DNA from: an uncultured Alphaproteobacteria bacterium
GTDB lineage: Bacteria > Pseudomonadota > Alphaproteobacteria > RF32 > CAG-239
Reading direction: 5' to 3'
Assembly (NCBI GenBank): GCA_934255405.1
Contig: CAKQNT010000001.1
Location: 124,001 to 188,000, forward strand
Length of the DNA: 64,000 nucleotides
Shown here: in pieces, positions 44,666-54,150 of the stretch
Numbering within the stretch: position 1 is the stretch's first letter
Layout: every line of letters starts with the position of its first letter
Position numbers and translations under genes: made by a program
Notes under the pieces: model-generated
Database searches by the model: none
What the model saw: only the letters and a program-made list of their open reading frames with translations
What the model was told of the DNA's origin: nothing

Positions 44666-45626
44666 AATGTCTCCCCATGCGCAGGAATTTATCGGTGCGA
44701 CGTTTTTTGAGCTCATCACGGCTTTGCAACATGAGCTCTTTAAGATGTTTGAGAATACAATCGCCCACTCTCTCAATGGTTTGTTGAGGATTGCGGTGAG
44801 CACCGCCCAAAGGCTCGGTAATAATTTCATCAATCACGCCAAGCTTACGCAAATCTTGAGCCGTTAGTTTCAAGGCCTCTGTCGCTTCTTTTACCTTATC
44901 TGCCGAACGCCAAAGAATCGAGGCGCATCCCTCGGGAGAAATAACCGAATAGATTGAGTGCTCCAACATCAAAACTCGATTAGCCGTAGCGATAGCGATA
45001 GCTCCGCCGGAGCCGCCCTCACCGATAACTATAGAAACTATCGGAGAATGAATTTGTAAACATTTCTGAATAGAGGAAGCTATGGCCTCCGCCTGCCCTC
45101 TGGCCTCAGCCTCTACTCCGGGGAACGCTCCAGAGGTATCAACAAAAGCGATTACCGGCATATTAAATTTATCGGCTAAGTCCATCAGTCGTTGAGCTTT
45201 GCGATAACCCTCCGGTTTGGCCATGCCAAAATTATATTTGATACGAGATTCAATATCGTGACCTTTTTCTTGTCCGAGAACAACAACAGATATTCCCTTA
45301 AAGCGCCCAATACCACCTATCATAGCCTCATCATCAGCAAAAACTCTATCTCCGCACAACGGAGTAAAATCTTCAATAAGCCCGTGAACATAGTCCAAAC
45401 AATGCGGACGCTGAGGATGACGAGCAACTTGAGATTTTTGCCACGGCGTAAGGCTTGAATAAGTCTGACGCATTTGCTTTTCCAGCTTGGCTTGCAGGCG
45501 TGAAACTTCTTGCGAGATATCTACATCTTCGTCTTTTGCCAGATATTTAAGACTTTCTATCTTAGATTCAATTTCAAAAATGGTTTTTTCAAAATCTAAA
45601 ACCAAGGTATCGGAACTTGTGCTCAT
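44649..45626 (-). CDS. accA: Acetyl-CoA carboxylase carboxyltransferase subunit alpha
   Basis: AccA pairs with AccD. The 325-aa protein starts at ATG 45626 ([16 protein letters not shown]); an upstream frame to 45752 has poor features. It has the Arg-rich R-H-P-x-R-P motif ([15 protein letters not shown]), ARIK-type [10 protein letters not shown] and [16 protein letters not shown] sites and [12 protein letters not shown]. It overlaps rmuC by 17 bases. Confidence 0.96.
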   Translation of the reverse strand: MSTSSDTLVLDFEKTIFEIESKIESLKYLAKDEDVDISQEVSRLQAKLEKQMRQTYSSLTPWQKSQVARHPQRPHCLDYVHGLIEDFTPLCGDRVFADDEAMIGGIGRFKGISVVVLGQEKGHDIESRIKYNFGMAKPEGYRKAQRLMDLADKFNMPVIAFVDTSGAFPGVEAEARGQAEAIASSIQKCLQIHSPIVSIVIGEGGSGGAIAIATANRVLMLEHSIYSVISPEGCASILWRSADKVKEATEALKLTAQDLRKLGVIDEIITEPLGGAHRNPQQTIERVGDCILKHLKELMLQSRDELKKRRTDKFLRMGRHFAESK

Positions 45627-45791
45627 TAATTTTCTCTTATATCGTTTATAAACCTTGCTATCTGATAACATATTTTTTTGAAAATTTCGACTCTTATTTT
45701 TCTTTTTGTGCAAGAAGAGGCATTTTTTGTTGGAAAAACAGAGATTATCCAATATAGTATTGCTATCTTTGATATTTGAGGAGTTTTTACC

Positions 45792-47027
45792 TTGCTGGCA
45801 TTTGCATTTTTCTCACTGATTTTTTCTTCTCTGCTGTGGTTTATATTTGCGGTAAAGTTTATAAACGAGAGTTTGGCCGGAATATCATTTTTTGACGCAG
45901 GAATAGCCAATATCCTTTTGTATACAGTTCTGGTCTGTGTGCCGATTTTTTTAATTTGGGCGGTGTTTGGTTATATAAACCAATATCTTAACAACAAAAC
46001 TGTTAATCTGCAGTTGCGCAAACTTATGAGCCAAATGAAAAAAAATCAGGACTATTCTGATTTGCTGGCCAGAGTTATGATTGAAATGGAACAACATATT
46101 AATGATGGTTTTATCCTCAATAAATTTGATTTGTTGATTGCCGATATGAACGAACTTCTATCTGAAATTATAAAAGGTTGCAAATTTGCCTCAAATGAAC
46201 AAATAGAAAATTTGTGGGCCAAGGTTCAAAATGGCGGCAAATGGTCTTTTGGCAAAGTGATTATTGAGGTTAACAATGCTCAGCCAAACTTTAAGAAGAG
46301 AGTTTATGAACACGCAGTCTATAATTCAGTGCTGGGCGGAACAATTATGGAATTTTGTGCGCGCTATCAGGCAGTGGTAAAAATGTTGGAAAACCACGAC
46401 AAAGATAAATTGTTTTTGGATATTATAGAAACCGGAGTTATGGGGAAGGTATATTCAATATTATCTCCTGTTTCGGCTGAAATTCAGCGTGGAAAAGAAA
46501 CTTTTGCCGCCATGCCCAGAGACGAAGAAGTCTTTATCGAACCAGATAGCAGAATTAATCCGGTTAGAAATAACAATGAAGAAGAAACAAAACCGGAAGG
46601 AAAAAAAGAAAAGGCTTCTATCCTGAAAAAAATTAATTTGTTCGGCCACAAAGACAGTCGTAAAGAATCGGATTATCAGGAGCCGGAAAGAGATCCTTTT
46701 TCGATTGCTCTGGAACGCAGTTTCAGCAATGACAGCAACGTGTCGGCAATAGAGCAAGCCGATGCTCCGCGGATATCAATGCCGACCGAAGAAGAAATTG
46801 TACAAGAAGCATCTCCGTCAATAAGTATTCCGTCAACAAATGATTATGTTTCAGAGCCTAGATTTGAAATTGGAATGACTGATACTCAAAAGACTATAGA
46901 CGGCTTAAAAAAAGAATGGGCCGAGGGAGCAAAAACTTCTCAGATATCCGAATCCGGCAGGGCTGTTGATGAAAATTATGTTTATCCTTTCGGCAGCTGG
47001 ACCGATGAGCAAAATTATCAAAAATAA
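45792..47027 (+). CDS. Hypothetical two-helix membrane protein, 411 aa
   Basis: I do not recognise this family. It starts at TTG 45792, with GAGGAG 9 bases upstream. Two hydrophobic helices (about 1-22 and 38-62) form the N-terminus, the following 180 residues look helical ([28 protein letters not shown]), and the last 190 are low-complexity and acidic with Ser/Pro/Glu. The layout resembles a membrane-anchored scaffold. It overlaps the yejA start by 23 bases, so it may be coupled to the peptide transporter. Confidence 0.7.
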   Translation: MLAFAFFSLIFSSLLWFIFAVKFINESLAGISFFDAGIANILLYTVLVCVPIFLIWAVFGYINQYLNNKTVNLQLRKLMSQMKKNQDYSDLLARVMIEMEQHINDGFILNKFDLLIADMNELLSEIIKGCKFASNEQIENLWAKVQNGGKWSFGKVIIEVNNAQPNFKKRVYEHAVYNSVLGGTIMEFCARYQAVVKMLENHDKDKLFLDIIETGVMGKVYSILSPVSAEIQRGKETFAAMPRDEEVFIEPDSRINPVRNNNEEETKPEGKKEKASILKKINLFGHKDSRKESDYQEPERDPFSIALERSFSNDSNVSAIEQADAPRISMPTEEEIVQEASPSISIPSTNDYVSEPRFEIGMTDTQKTIDGLKKEWAEGAKTSQISESGRAVDENYVYPFGSWTDEQNYQK

Positions 47028-48819
47028 AACTTTAACTTTCTGCTTAGCGATGGTAATAGGCACATTTTTTTGTGCCGAATTATCAGCCAAAACCGTAAAG
47101 AGCCTGTCGATTTACGGACAGCCAAAGTATGCAGATGGTTTTCAAAATTTTGCGTATATCAATGCCAAAGCTCCTAAAGGCGGACGCTTAGTGCTGCCTG
47201 CTTATGGCGGATTTGATAATTTTAACCCTTTTATCTTTAAGGGAATTGCGGCGCCGGAAGCAGCCGCTTTAACGCTAGATACTCTGGGAGTGGTTCCGGT
47301 TGATGATGAAGCCTCGGTTTATCCGCTGATTGCCAAAGAATTTGAATTGCCCAAAGATAAGTCTTTTGTGGGTTTTGTTATTGATGAACGTGCCAAATTT
47401 ACCGATGGCTCACCGATTACGGCAGATGATGTGATTTTTAGCTACAAATCTCTGATAGAAAAAGGAGCGCCTTTTTATAAAGCCTATTATGCCGATGTGG
47501 AGCGAGTTGAAAAAGTCAGCAGCAGACATGTGCGTTTTTATCTGCGTAATGGCGCAGAAAACAAAGAATTGCCGCTGATTATATCACAAATACGGATATA
47601 TTCGGCCAAAGACTGGAACGGACGCGACTTTGCCACCCCTACTCTGCTGCCGCCTCTGGGTAGCGGGCCTTATATAATTGAGAAATTTTCGCCCAGCAAA
47701 TATATGGTGTTTAGGAGAAATCCCAATTATTGGGCCAAAGATTTACCCAGCCGCAAAGGGTTCTTTAATTTTGATGAAATAAGATATGATTATTATCAGG
47801 ACACAACTGTAACTTTGCAGGCTTTATTCTCCGGAAATATTGATATCAGAGAAGAATACATAGCCAAAATTTGGGTCAGCGGCTACGATAATGCACAAGT
47901 AAAAGACGGAAATATCATAAAAGAAGAGATACGTCACAATCAGCCGGCTGCTTTGCAGTTTTTTGGGTTTAATACCAGATTGGAAAAATTTTCTGATGCA
48001 CGAGTACGTGAAGCTATCGGACTGGCTTTTAATTTTGATTGGGCGAACGAAAAACTTTTTTATAACCAATATCGGCGAATCGACAGCTATTTTGCCAATA
48101 CCGAGATGGCAGCCAAAGGCCTCCCTAATAAAGATGAATTGAAATTAATCAGCAGATTAAAGAATTATCTGCCGGCGGATATTGCTCAATACGAATACAA
48201 ACTACCGCAACATGGAGATTATGTCGAAACACGGCAAAATCTGCGACGAGCGGTAAATTTACTGCGAGCAGCGGGGTATGATTTTGTAAACGGAAAAATG
48301 ACTAACCTAAAAACTGGTGAATCGCTGGAAATTGAGGTGTTGGGCAACTCGGCGAACGGCTCATCTTTTACCAGAGTTTTGCTGCCTTTTATGGAGAATC
48401 TTAAAAAAATCGGTATCAAAATGACTTTTAGAAATCTGGAAACAAATATCTTTAAGAATCGGCTTGATACTTTTGATTTTGAAATGGCTATTCTGGGCTT
48501 GCGCCTAAGTAATCTTCCGGGAAATGAACTAAAAGAACTGTTCGGCAGCACCGCAGCTGATGTTCATGGTTCTTATAATCTTGCGGGAATTAAAAACAAA
48601 GCTGTTGATGAGCTGATTGAAATTATAATTTCCGCCAAAAATAAAGATGAATATATTGCCGCTACAAAGATGCTGGACAGAGTTCTGCTGCATGAGCATT
48701 ATATCATTCCACAGTGGTATTCACCGCATAATCGAGTTGCTTATAAAAAAGGCTTAAAACACCCGCTAACAGCTATTCCGGCGGGATTTAATCCTTTTAC
48801 ATGGTGGATGGAGAAATAG
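47005..48819 (+). CDS. yejA: Microcin C/oligopeptide-type ABC transporter substrate-binding protein
   Basis: A 604-aa periplasmic solute-binding protein of family 5. The signal peptide is [20 protein letters not shown]..., cleaved about ELSA-KTV. It has the family pattern YGQPKYADGFQNFAYINAKAPKGGRL, VIDERAKFTDGSPITADDVIFSYKSL and LGSGPYIIEKF. YejA-type proteins bind peptides and microcin C. The longer upstream ATG frame is unlikely because the signal peptide begins here. Confidence 0.93.
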   Translation: MSKIIKNKTLTFCLAMVIGTFFCAELSAKTVKSLSIYGQPKYADGFQNFAYINAKAPKGGRLVLPAYGGFDNFNPFIFKGIAAPEAAALTLDTLGVVPVDDEASVYPLIAKEFELPKDKSFVGFVIDERAKFTDGSPITADDVIFSYKSLIEKGAPFYKAYYADVERVEKVSSRHVRFYLRNGAENKELPLIISQIRIYSAKDWNGRDFATPTLLPPLGSGPYIIEKFSPSKYMVFRRNPNYWAKDLPSRKGFFNFDEIRYDYYQDTTVTLQALFSGNIDIREEYIAKIWVSGYDNAQVKDGNIIKEEIRHNQPAALQFFGFNTRLEKFSDARVREAIGLAFNFDWANEKLFYNQYRRIDSYFANTEMAAKGLPNKDELKLISRLKNYLPADIAQYEYKLPQHGDYVETRQNLRRAVNLLRAAGYDFVNGKMTNLKTGESLEIEVLGNSANGSSFTRVLLPFMENLKKIGIKMTFRNLETNIFKNRLDTFDFEMAILGLRLSNLPGNELKELFGSTAADVHGSYNLAGIKNKAVDELIEIIISAKNKDEYIAATKMLDRVLLHEHYIIPQWYSPHNRVAYKKGLKHPLTAIPAGFNPFTWWMEK

Positions 48820-49893
48820 ATGCGCAATTATATTTTAAAACGACTTCTGCTTATTCCGCTGACATTATTCGGCATTTTGGCAATAAACTTTGCAATTATC
48901 CAATTTGCTCCCGGTGGACCGATAGAGCATGTGCTGGCACAATATCGTGGACTAAATACCGATGCAAAAGGTTCAATCAGCGGAGCAACTACAATGATGC
49001 AGGAATCTTCTGCCGGCAAATATCAGGGCGCGGTTGGCGTACCAGAATATATGATTAAAGAATTGGAAAAGCAGTTTGGTTTTGATAAACCGGCGCATAT
49101 CAGATTTTGGAAAATGATTAAAAGCTATGCGATGTTTGATTTTGGGAAAAGCTTTTATCAGGATAAAACAGTGTGGCAGCTGATTAAGGAGAGAATGCCG
49201 GTGTCAGTTTCATTGGGGCTGTGGTCAACCTTGATTATCTATATGATAGCTATTCCGCTGGGAGTAAAAAAGGCTGTGTGCGATGGTTCAAAATTTGATA
49301 TTATAACATCGTTTGCGGTATTTTTGGGCTCGGCTATTCCGGTATTTTTGCTGGCAGTATTTTTAATTGTTTTCTTTGCCGGAGGAACATATTTGCAATG
49401 GTTTCCTTTGCACGGGTTGACTTCTGACAACTGGGAGAATCTTTCTCTTATGGGTAAGGTTGCCGATTATTTTTGGCATATTGCTCTACCGGTAACCGCA
49501 ATGGTGGTCGGTGGATTTGCAAGCCTGACAATGCTGACAAAAAATTCATTTTTAGACGAGCTTGGAAAGCAGTATGTTTTGACGGCAAAGGCCAAAGGAT
49601 TAAGCAAGAATCGTATATTATACGGTCATATATTTCGTAACGCGATGTTGATTGTTATAGCCGGTTTTCCAAGCCTTTTGATAAAAATGCTGTTTACCGG
49701 CTCTTTGTTGATTGAGGTGATTTTTTCTCTCAATGGATTGGGGCTATTGGGTTATGAAGCAATTATGACAAGAGATTATCCTGTTGTGTTCGGCACAATG
49801 TATATTTTTGCTCTGCTCGGACTGGTTTTGAAACTGGTTTCTGATATAATTTATTCGGTGATTGACCCGCGGATAAACTTTGATAAGATATAG
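48820..49893 (+). CDS. yejB: Oligopeptide ABC transporter permease (YejB type)
   Basis: A 357-aa inner-membrane permease with about six helices (MRNYILKRLLLIPLTLFGIL..., SLGLWSTLIIYMIAIPLGV, FAVFLGSAIPVFLLAVFLIVFFAGG) and the EAA-loop Ala-Lys-Gly (YVLTAKAKGLSKNRILYGHI). Its N-terminal APGGPIEHVLAQYRG is a YejB mark. It directly follows yejA. The partner genes yejE and yejF would be expected next but are replaced by a terminator and a minus-strand gene. Confidence 0.93.
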   Translation: MRNYILKRLLLIPLTLFGILAINFAIIQFAPGGPIEHVLAQYRGLNTDAKGSISGATTMMQESSAGKYQGAVGVPEYMIKELEKQFGFDKPAHIRFWKMIKSYAMFDFGKSFYQDKTVWQLIKERMPVSVSLGLWSTLIIYMIAIPLGVKKAVCDGSKFDIITSFAVFLGSAIPVFLLAVFLIVFFAGGTYLQWFPLHGLTSDNWENLSLMGKVADYFWHIALPVTAMVVGGFASLTMLTKNSFLDELGKQYVLTAKAKGLSKNRILYGHIFRNAMLIVIAGFPSLLIKMLFTGSLLIEVIFSLNGLGLLGYEAIMTRDYPVVFGTMYIFALLGLVLKLVSDIIYSVIDPRINFDKI

Positions 49894-49925
49894 AAAATGC
49901 TCCTCATAAGAGGAGCATTTTCTAT
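49892..49925. terminator. Bidirectional terminator after yejB
   Basis: A 14-bp perfect stem (AGAAAATGCTCCTC with GAGGAGCATTTTCT) and an ATAA loop. It separates yejB from the convergent Cys-rich gene. Confidence 0.88.
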
Positions 49926-49934
49926 TAAGTTGCA

Positions 49935-50171
49935 TTAGGCAATATCTTTTTTGCAATAACAATGACAGTGGCATTCGCCATCGCGCTCTATATCTGCGCG
50001 GCAGGTTTCAGAAATGCAGTAACGAGCCGGATTGTTGCCGTCACAAGGGCAACGCTGCCATTCGCTTTCACCAAACATCATTTGTTTGGCATTGGCAATT
50101 TTCTGAACGTTTTTAGTAGTTGCGTAACCTGCTTTTTCGCAGTTTTCAAGCATTTTATCCAAAATAGTCAT
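49935..50171 (-). CDS. Cys-rich mini-protein resembling the FTR catalytic chain, 78 aa
   Basis: The 78-aa product has eight Cys: C11, then C41-P-C43, C52, C57, C67-H-C69, C71 and C73. The sequence CPCDGNN...CISETCRADIE and ECHCHCYC recalls the CPC...C.C...DIE..G.CHC pattern of the ferredoxin:thioredoxin reductase beta (catalytic) subunit, which binds 4Fe-4S next to a redox disulfide. Spacings differ from plant FTR and there is one extra CxC. AAAGGA lies 8 bases before ATG 50171. It follows parB by 15 bases and is probably co-transcribed. Function is unproven. Confidence 0.7.
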   Translation of the reverse strand: MTILDKMLENCEKAGYATTKNVQKIANAKQMMFGESEWQRCPCDGNNPARYCISETCRADIERDGECHCHCYCKKDIA

Positions 50172-50186
50172 AGTTTTGTTCCTTTG

Positions 50187-51179
50187 TTAATCTACAATTT
50201 TAATCGAAAACTTTTCGTTTGTGGCAGCTGGTTCTGCCGGTTTAAATACAGCGTTCTGTCCAGCTTCATTGCGGCGCTTTTGCTCAAGAGTTTCTATAAT
50301 CATATCCAACTCAGCAACTGAAGAATACTGCAAAACAACTTTTCCTCCGCCCTGCTTGTTGGGGGTTATTTTAATACGAAGCCCAAGGCTTTTGACTAAA
50401 TCACGCTCAATATCTGCTAAATCAGTGTTTTTCTCGGCCTTTGGCTTAGGTGATTTTGGCTCCTTCTGTTTGGCAACCATATCTTCAGTTTGGCGAACAT
50501 TAAGGTCTTTGTCAATAATCTGTTTGGCTAATGCCAGAGGATTTTCGGTTCCTACCAAAGCACGAGCGTGTCCGGCTGAAATTTTTCCGTCTTTGACAAG
50601 TTCCTGAACTTCTGCCGGCAGAGTTAATAAACGCAAAATATTAGCAATATGACTGCGAGATTTACCGATAATCTGTGACAAAGCCTCTTGAGTGTGAGAA
50701 AATTCGTCAATAAGTCGCTGATAACCTTCTGCCTCTTCTATGGCAGACAAGTTTTCGCGCAGAATATTTTCTACCAGTGCGGCTTCTAAAACCTCACTGT
50801 CCGACAAATCTTTTACAACAATCGGAACTTCGGTGAGACCGGCAAGTTGTGCAGCACGCCACCGGCGCTCACCGGCAATAAGTTCAAATTTATCGCCCTG
50901 ATGGCGCACTAGCAACGGCTGCAAAACGCCTTTTTCTTTGATGGAATCGGCCAAGGCCTGCAAGGCCTCTGAATCAAACTCAGTACGCGGCTGATATTTG
51001 CCTGCAACAATATCTTTTACATTTGCAGTTTCTGAAGCTTTTACCGGAGCGGAGGTTTCTTCAAAATCATCGCCAAGCAAAGCATTCAAGCCACGCCCCA
51101 AACTTTTGCGTTTGTGATTCTGGTGAGCCTCGTTCGCCGGTGTATCATTCAACAATTCGTCCAACTCATTATCTAACAT
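50187..51179 (-). CDS. parB: Chromosome partitioning protein ParB
   Basis: ParB binds parS and spreads as a CTP-dependent clamp. The 330-aa protein has the N-terminal KSLGRGLNALLGDD, the CTPase motif region (GERRWRAAQLAGLTEVP), a HTH (EEAEGYQRLIDEFSHTQEALSQIIGKSRSHIANILRLL) and a C-terminal dimer domain. It starts at ATG 51179, overlapping parA by 7 bases. Two parS-like sites lie 1.4 and 3.9 kb upstream in rsmG and mnmG. Confidence 0.97.
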   Translation of the reverse strand: MLDNELDELLNDTPANEAHQNHKRKSLGRGLNALLGDDFEETSAPVKASETANVKDIVAGKYQPRTEFDSEALQALADSIKEKGVLQPLLVRHQGDKFELIAGERRWRAAQLAGLTEVPIVVKDLSDSEVLEAALVENILRENLSAIEEAEGYQRLIDEFSHTQEALSQIIGKSRSHIANILRLLTLPAEVQELVKDGKISAGHARALVGTENPLALAKQIIDKDLNVRQTEDMVAKQKEPKSPKPKAEKNTDLADIERDLVKSLGLRIKITPNKQGGGKVVLQYSSVAELDMIIETLEQKRRNEAGQNAVFKPAEPAATNEKFSIKIVD

Positions 51180-51952
51180 GCTATCAATTCCTTTTCTCTT
51201 TTCAAAACTTCTCCGGTGAGATTTATGTATGCTTGAGAGCCGGAGCACTTAAAGTCATACAATAAAACCGGTTTGCCGTGTGAGGGAGCCTCTGAAATAC
51301 GAACATTGCGCGGGATTACGGTATCATAAACCTTTTTGCCGAAAAAGTTTCTTACATCGTCTTCAACCATTTGGCTCAAGTTGTTGCGTTTGTCATACAT
51401 GGTGAGAACAACACCGTGCAATGCCAGAGTGGGATTAAATTTCTTTTTAATCTGATTAATATTGCGAATCAAGTCTGTTACACCCTCCAGAGCCAAAAAT
51501 TCGCACTGCAGCGGCACAATAACAGCATCAGCAGCCACCAGAGCGTTAATTGTCACCAGACTCAAAGACGGCGGACAATCTATTAAAATGTAGTCATAAT
51601 TTATGGCATCGCGACGGAGGGCTTGTTTGAGGGCGAATTCACGGTTTTCCATATCAACCAATTCAACCTCTGCACCCGCCAAATCCGGTGAAGACGGCAC
51701 TAAAGAAAAATTAGGAATTTCAGTCCATACAACAGCATCGGTAAGGCGTTTTTCGCCCAGCAAAACATCATAGCTTGAAGCCATGCGCCCCTTTTTGTTG
51801 ACACCCATAGACGTTGAAGCGTTGCCTTGTGGATCAAGATCAATTACCAAAACTTTTTTACCGGCGGCAGCCATTGCCGTAGCTACATTAACCGTTGTGG
51901 TAGTCTTGCCGACTCCGCCTTTGCGGTTTGCAACAGCTAAAATTCTTGGCAT
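51173..51952 (-). CDS. parA: Chromosome partitioning ATPase ParA
   Basis: A 259-aa ParA/MinD-type ATPase that moves ParB-parS complexes. It has the deviant Walker A KGGVGKTTTT, with LVIDLDPQGNASTSMG and DCPPSLSLVTINAL. It abuts rsmG and overlaps parB, in the standard order rsmG-parA-parB. Confidence 0.98.
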   Translation of the reverse strand: MPRILAVANRKGGVGKTTTTVNVATAMAAAGKKVLVIDLDPQGNASTSMGVNKKGRMASSYDVLLGEKRLTDAVVWTEIPNFSLVPSSPDLAGAEVELVDMENREFALKQALRRDAINYDYILIDCPPSLSLVTINALVAADAVIVPLQCEFLALEGVTDLIRNINQIKKKFNPTLALHGVVLTMYDKRNNLSQMVEDDVRNFFGKKVYDTVIPRNVRISEAPSHGKPVLLYDFKCSGSQAYINLTGEVLKREKELIAC

Positions 51953-52579
51953 TTATTTTACTCCTTTTGACTTGGTTAAATCGGTTACAATTAAAATTTT
52001 TCCTTCTTCGCTCTGCTCACTTGGAAGAATTTGACACTTAAATTTCCAATGCTTGTGTGCCTCGGCAAGCTCTTCGGCGTAACGTTTGCCTTTGGGAAAA
52101 ATACATATTGTTTTTTTTGAACAAAAACGAATCGCATACCCCAAGAGTTCATTTAGAGAGGCCATTGCCCGAGAGGTTATAACATCGGCTTTTATAAGAG
52201 GAAGTTTTTCTATTCTATTATTCAAGATATTAACTTTGGCGTTGGTTTGTTCTTTAACAGCATTTAAATACAGTGTTTTTTTAGCCGTACTTTCAACCAA
52301 ATTAACCTCAAGATTAGGCATTTTTTCATTAGCCATAATCGCAAGCACCATACCTGGGAAGCCAGCCCCAGAGCCAAAATCATACATAATTTTAGCATCT
52401 TTCGGCAGCAGTTTGAACAACTGCACTGAATCTAAAAAATGACGATTCCAAGCATCTTCCAAAGTTGAGGAACTTACCAAATTAAACTTCTGCTGCCATT
52501 CAATAAGCATTGATTGGTAGGTTTTTAATTTGTCAAATGTTTCACGTGAAACATCGTATATGTCGCAAAAATTTTTCAT
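51953..52579 (-). CDS. rsmG: 16S rRNA (G527-N7) methyltransferase RsmG
   Basis: A 208-aa SAM-dependent enzyme with the motif MYDFGSGAGFPGMVLAI, and SRAMASLNELL. The N-terminal DVSRETFDK is encoded by the perfect parS sequence at 52538-52553. In most relatives it lies next to mnmG; here three genes separate them. Confidence 0.95.
   Translation of the reverse strand: MKNFCDIYDVSRETFDKLKTYQSMLIEWQQKFNLVSSSTLEDAWNRHFLDSVQLFKLLPKDAKIMYDFGSGAGFPGMVLAIMANEKMPNLEVNLVESTAKKTLYLNAVKEQTNAKVNILNNRIEKLPLIKADVITSRAMASLNELLGYAIRFCSKKTICIFPKGKRYAEELAEAHKHWKFKCQILPSEQSEEGKILIVTDLTKSKGVK
52538..52553. promoter_or_regulatory. parS site (perfect 16-mer)
   Basis: TGTTTCACGTGAAACA is the exact bacterial chromosomal parS palindrome. 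It lies inside the 5' end of rsmG, where it encodes part of DVSRET. It is about 1.4 kb from parB and 7.9 kb from the probable origin. Confidence 0.95.
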
Positions 52580-52705
52580 AGATTATTTTTATAATTTTTA
52601 TGAAAATTTTAAAACATAAAAAGAGAAGTTATAAACACCTTATTAGACGATTTTTAAATAGACTCTAATTTCAATAAGTTATACAGCGTATATTGAATCA
52701 AAATA

Positions 52706-53506
52706 TTAAAATTTAAAACGTTTTACATTAGGAATTTTGGCAAGTTCGGCCTCAACATCGGCAAAGTACGCTCCCAGCATATCAACACTATGTGCATCGT
52801 CGCTGATTAGGGTTGGTACACCGGCTGCAATCAAATCTTTTATCATTGGCCAATCTGGACAGGGACGACCACAGCGATATATACCCTTGGTATTAATTTC
52901 AAAGGGTATTTTTTGAGATTTTAGCGCCTCAGCAACTTTAGCAAGCCATTCACTCCACTCAGCTCCTTTACACAAACCGAGATTAGTTGCTATATCACAG
53001 TGAGCAATAAAAGTGAAATATCCGCTATTGATACAGTCTATGGTATTTTGCCAATAGTTAGCCAGATATTCTTTCATTTGCACATCAAGCGGAGTAGGAA
53101 TATTCCAGAGATTAATCAGGTGTTTTTTATCTTTGCTCATGGCATTGTGAGTTGAGCCAATCAAATAATCAGGTTTTGTTTCTTTGATTATGTTTTCAAA
53201 GGCTTTATGCCACTCTGCTGAGGGATAATAATCAACCTCGAATCCAGCGTAAACTTTTATTTTATGACGAGATGCAGTTTCACGAATTTCATCAATATTT
53301 TTCTTTGCATAGTCCAGCGCTTTAGCAAAATCATTGAAATCCTGCGGATGAATGAGTGGGAGATTGGGATTATATATAAGGTGATTGCTGACACCTATTT
53401 CTGAAAAACCAATTTCTTCAGCGCGGGTTATCATCTCTTCACAGCTGTTTTTGCCGTCGCCGATTCCCTGTGTGTTGTTATGTGTATGATAAGAAAAATC
53501 TTGCAT
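52706..53506 (-). CDS. PHP-domain phosphoesterase, HisJ/histidinol-phosphatase-like
   Basis: A 266-aa metal-dependent phosphoesterase. PHP motifs are complete: HTH at residues 7-9, GVSNHL, GFEVDYYP, GSTHN, FIAHCDI and the final SDDAHSVD. Such proteins include HisK/HisJ histidinol phosphatases, but no other his genes are near and the real substrate is unknown. The start is ATG 53506, inside the stop of the upstream HD gene (TGATG), so the two are translationally coupled. Confidence 0.87.
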   Translation of the reverse strand: MQDFSYHTHNNTQGIGDGKNSCEEMITRAEEIGFSEIGVSNHLIYNPNLPLIHPQDFNDFAKALDYAKKNIDEIRETASRHKIKVYAGFEVDYYPSAEWHKAFENIIKETKPDYLIGSTHNAMSKDKKHLINLWNIPTPLDVQMKEYLANYWQNTIDCINSGYFTFIAHCDIATNLGLCKGAEWSEWLAKVAEALKSQKIPFEINTKGIYRCGRPCPDWPMIKDLIAAGVPTLISDDAHSVDMLGAYFADVEAELAKIPNVKRFKF

Positions 53507-54126
53507 CACATCATTCCTACGATTTTATATATATCCTGTTCACATAAATTATCAAAATAAGCTTTTAAATTTAAGGCTTGTTGTTTTTTCTTAGCAATTA
53601 TGTCGGCAGAAACATTGTATTTAGCAGCCACATAATCAAGCCTCTGCAGAATATCCGTATTTTTATCCACCATAACCATCAGATCACTGATTTGGATAAG
53701 TCTATCATAGTCATCAAGCGGATTAAGTTTGATGTATTTCGCGGCTCTTTTTATTTCCGCAGCAGGGTAACCGGCATATTCTTCAGGCAAAATATCTCCA
53801 CCAAAAAAGCTATGACTAAGACAGACTTTAGCCACCTCATCAAAACCCAGTTTTATCATTTCATCATAGCCGGCAGTGCCATGAAACATATCAACCTGAT
53901 GATGAGTAAGATACTCGCCATAATCATGAAGTAAACCTAATATATAAGCCTTTTCAGGGTTTAAATACACTGTTTCTGAAGCTATTAGTTTTGCATTTTC
54001 TGCAACACGCAAATAATGTCTTCGTGATGTTCCTTTTGGCAGACAATCTTGCAAATTATATTCATCGGTAATTTTGCAGGCTTTTTCAAAAAGTATTTTT
54101 GCTTCTTTAAGAGTTGGCATAGTCAT
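53506..54126 (-). CDS. HD-domain hydrolase, paralog 1
   Basis: A 206-aa HD phosphohydrolase. The metal ligands are H37, H67-D68 (LGLLHDYG), H82 (FHGTAG), H105 (CLSHSF) and D148 (IQISD), as in YqeK-type diadenosine tetraphosphate or nucleotide hydrolases. It aligns without gaps at these positions to the next gene (54151-54777), so they are tandem duplicates. AAGGA lies before ATG 54126. Its substrate is unknown. Confidence 0.85.
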   Translation of the reverse strand: MTMPTLKEAKILFEKACKITDEYNLQDCLPKGTSRRHYLRVAENAKLIASETVYLNPEKAYILGLLHDYGEYLTHHQVDMFHGTAGYDEMIKLGFDEVAKVCLSHSFFGGDILPEEYAGYPAAEIKRAAKYIKLNPLDDYDRLIQISDLMVMVDKNTDILQRLDYVAAKYNVSADIIAKKKQQALNLKAYFDNLCEQDIYKIVGMM

Positions 54127-54150
54127 TGTAAAATTCCTTACCAGAAGCTG

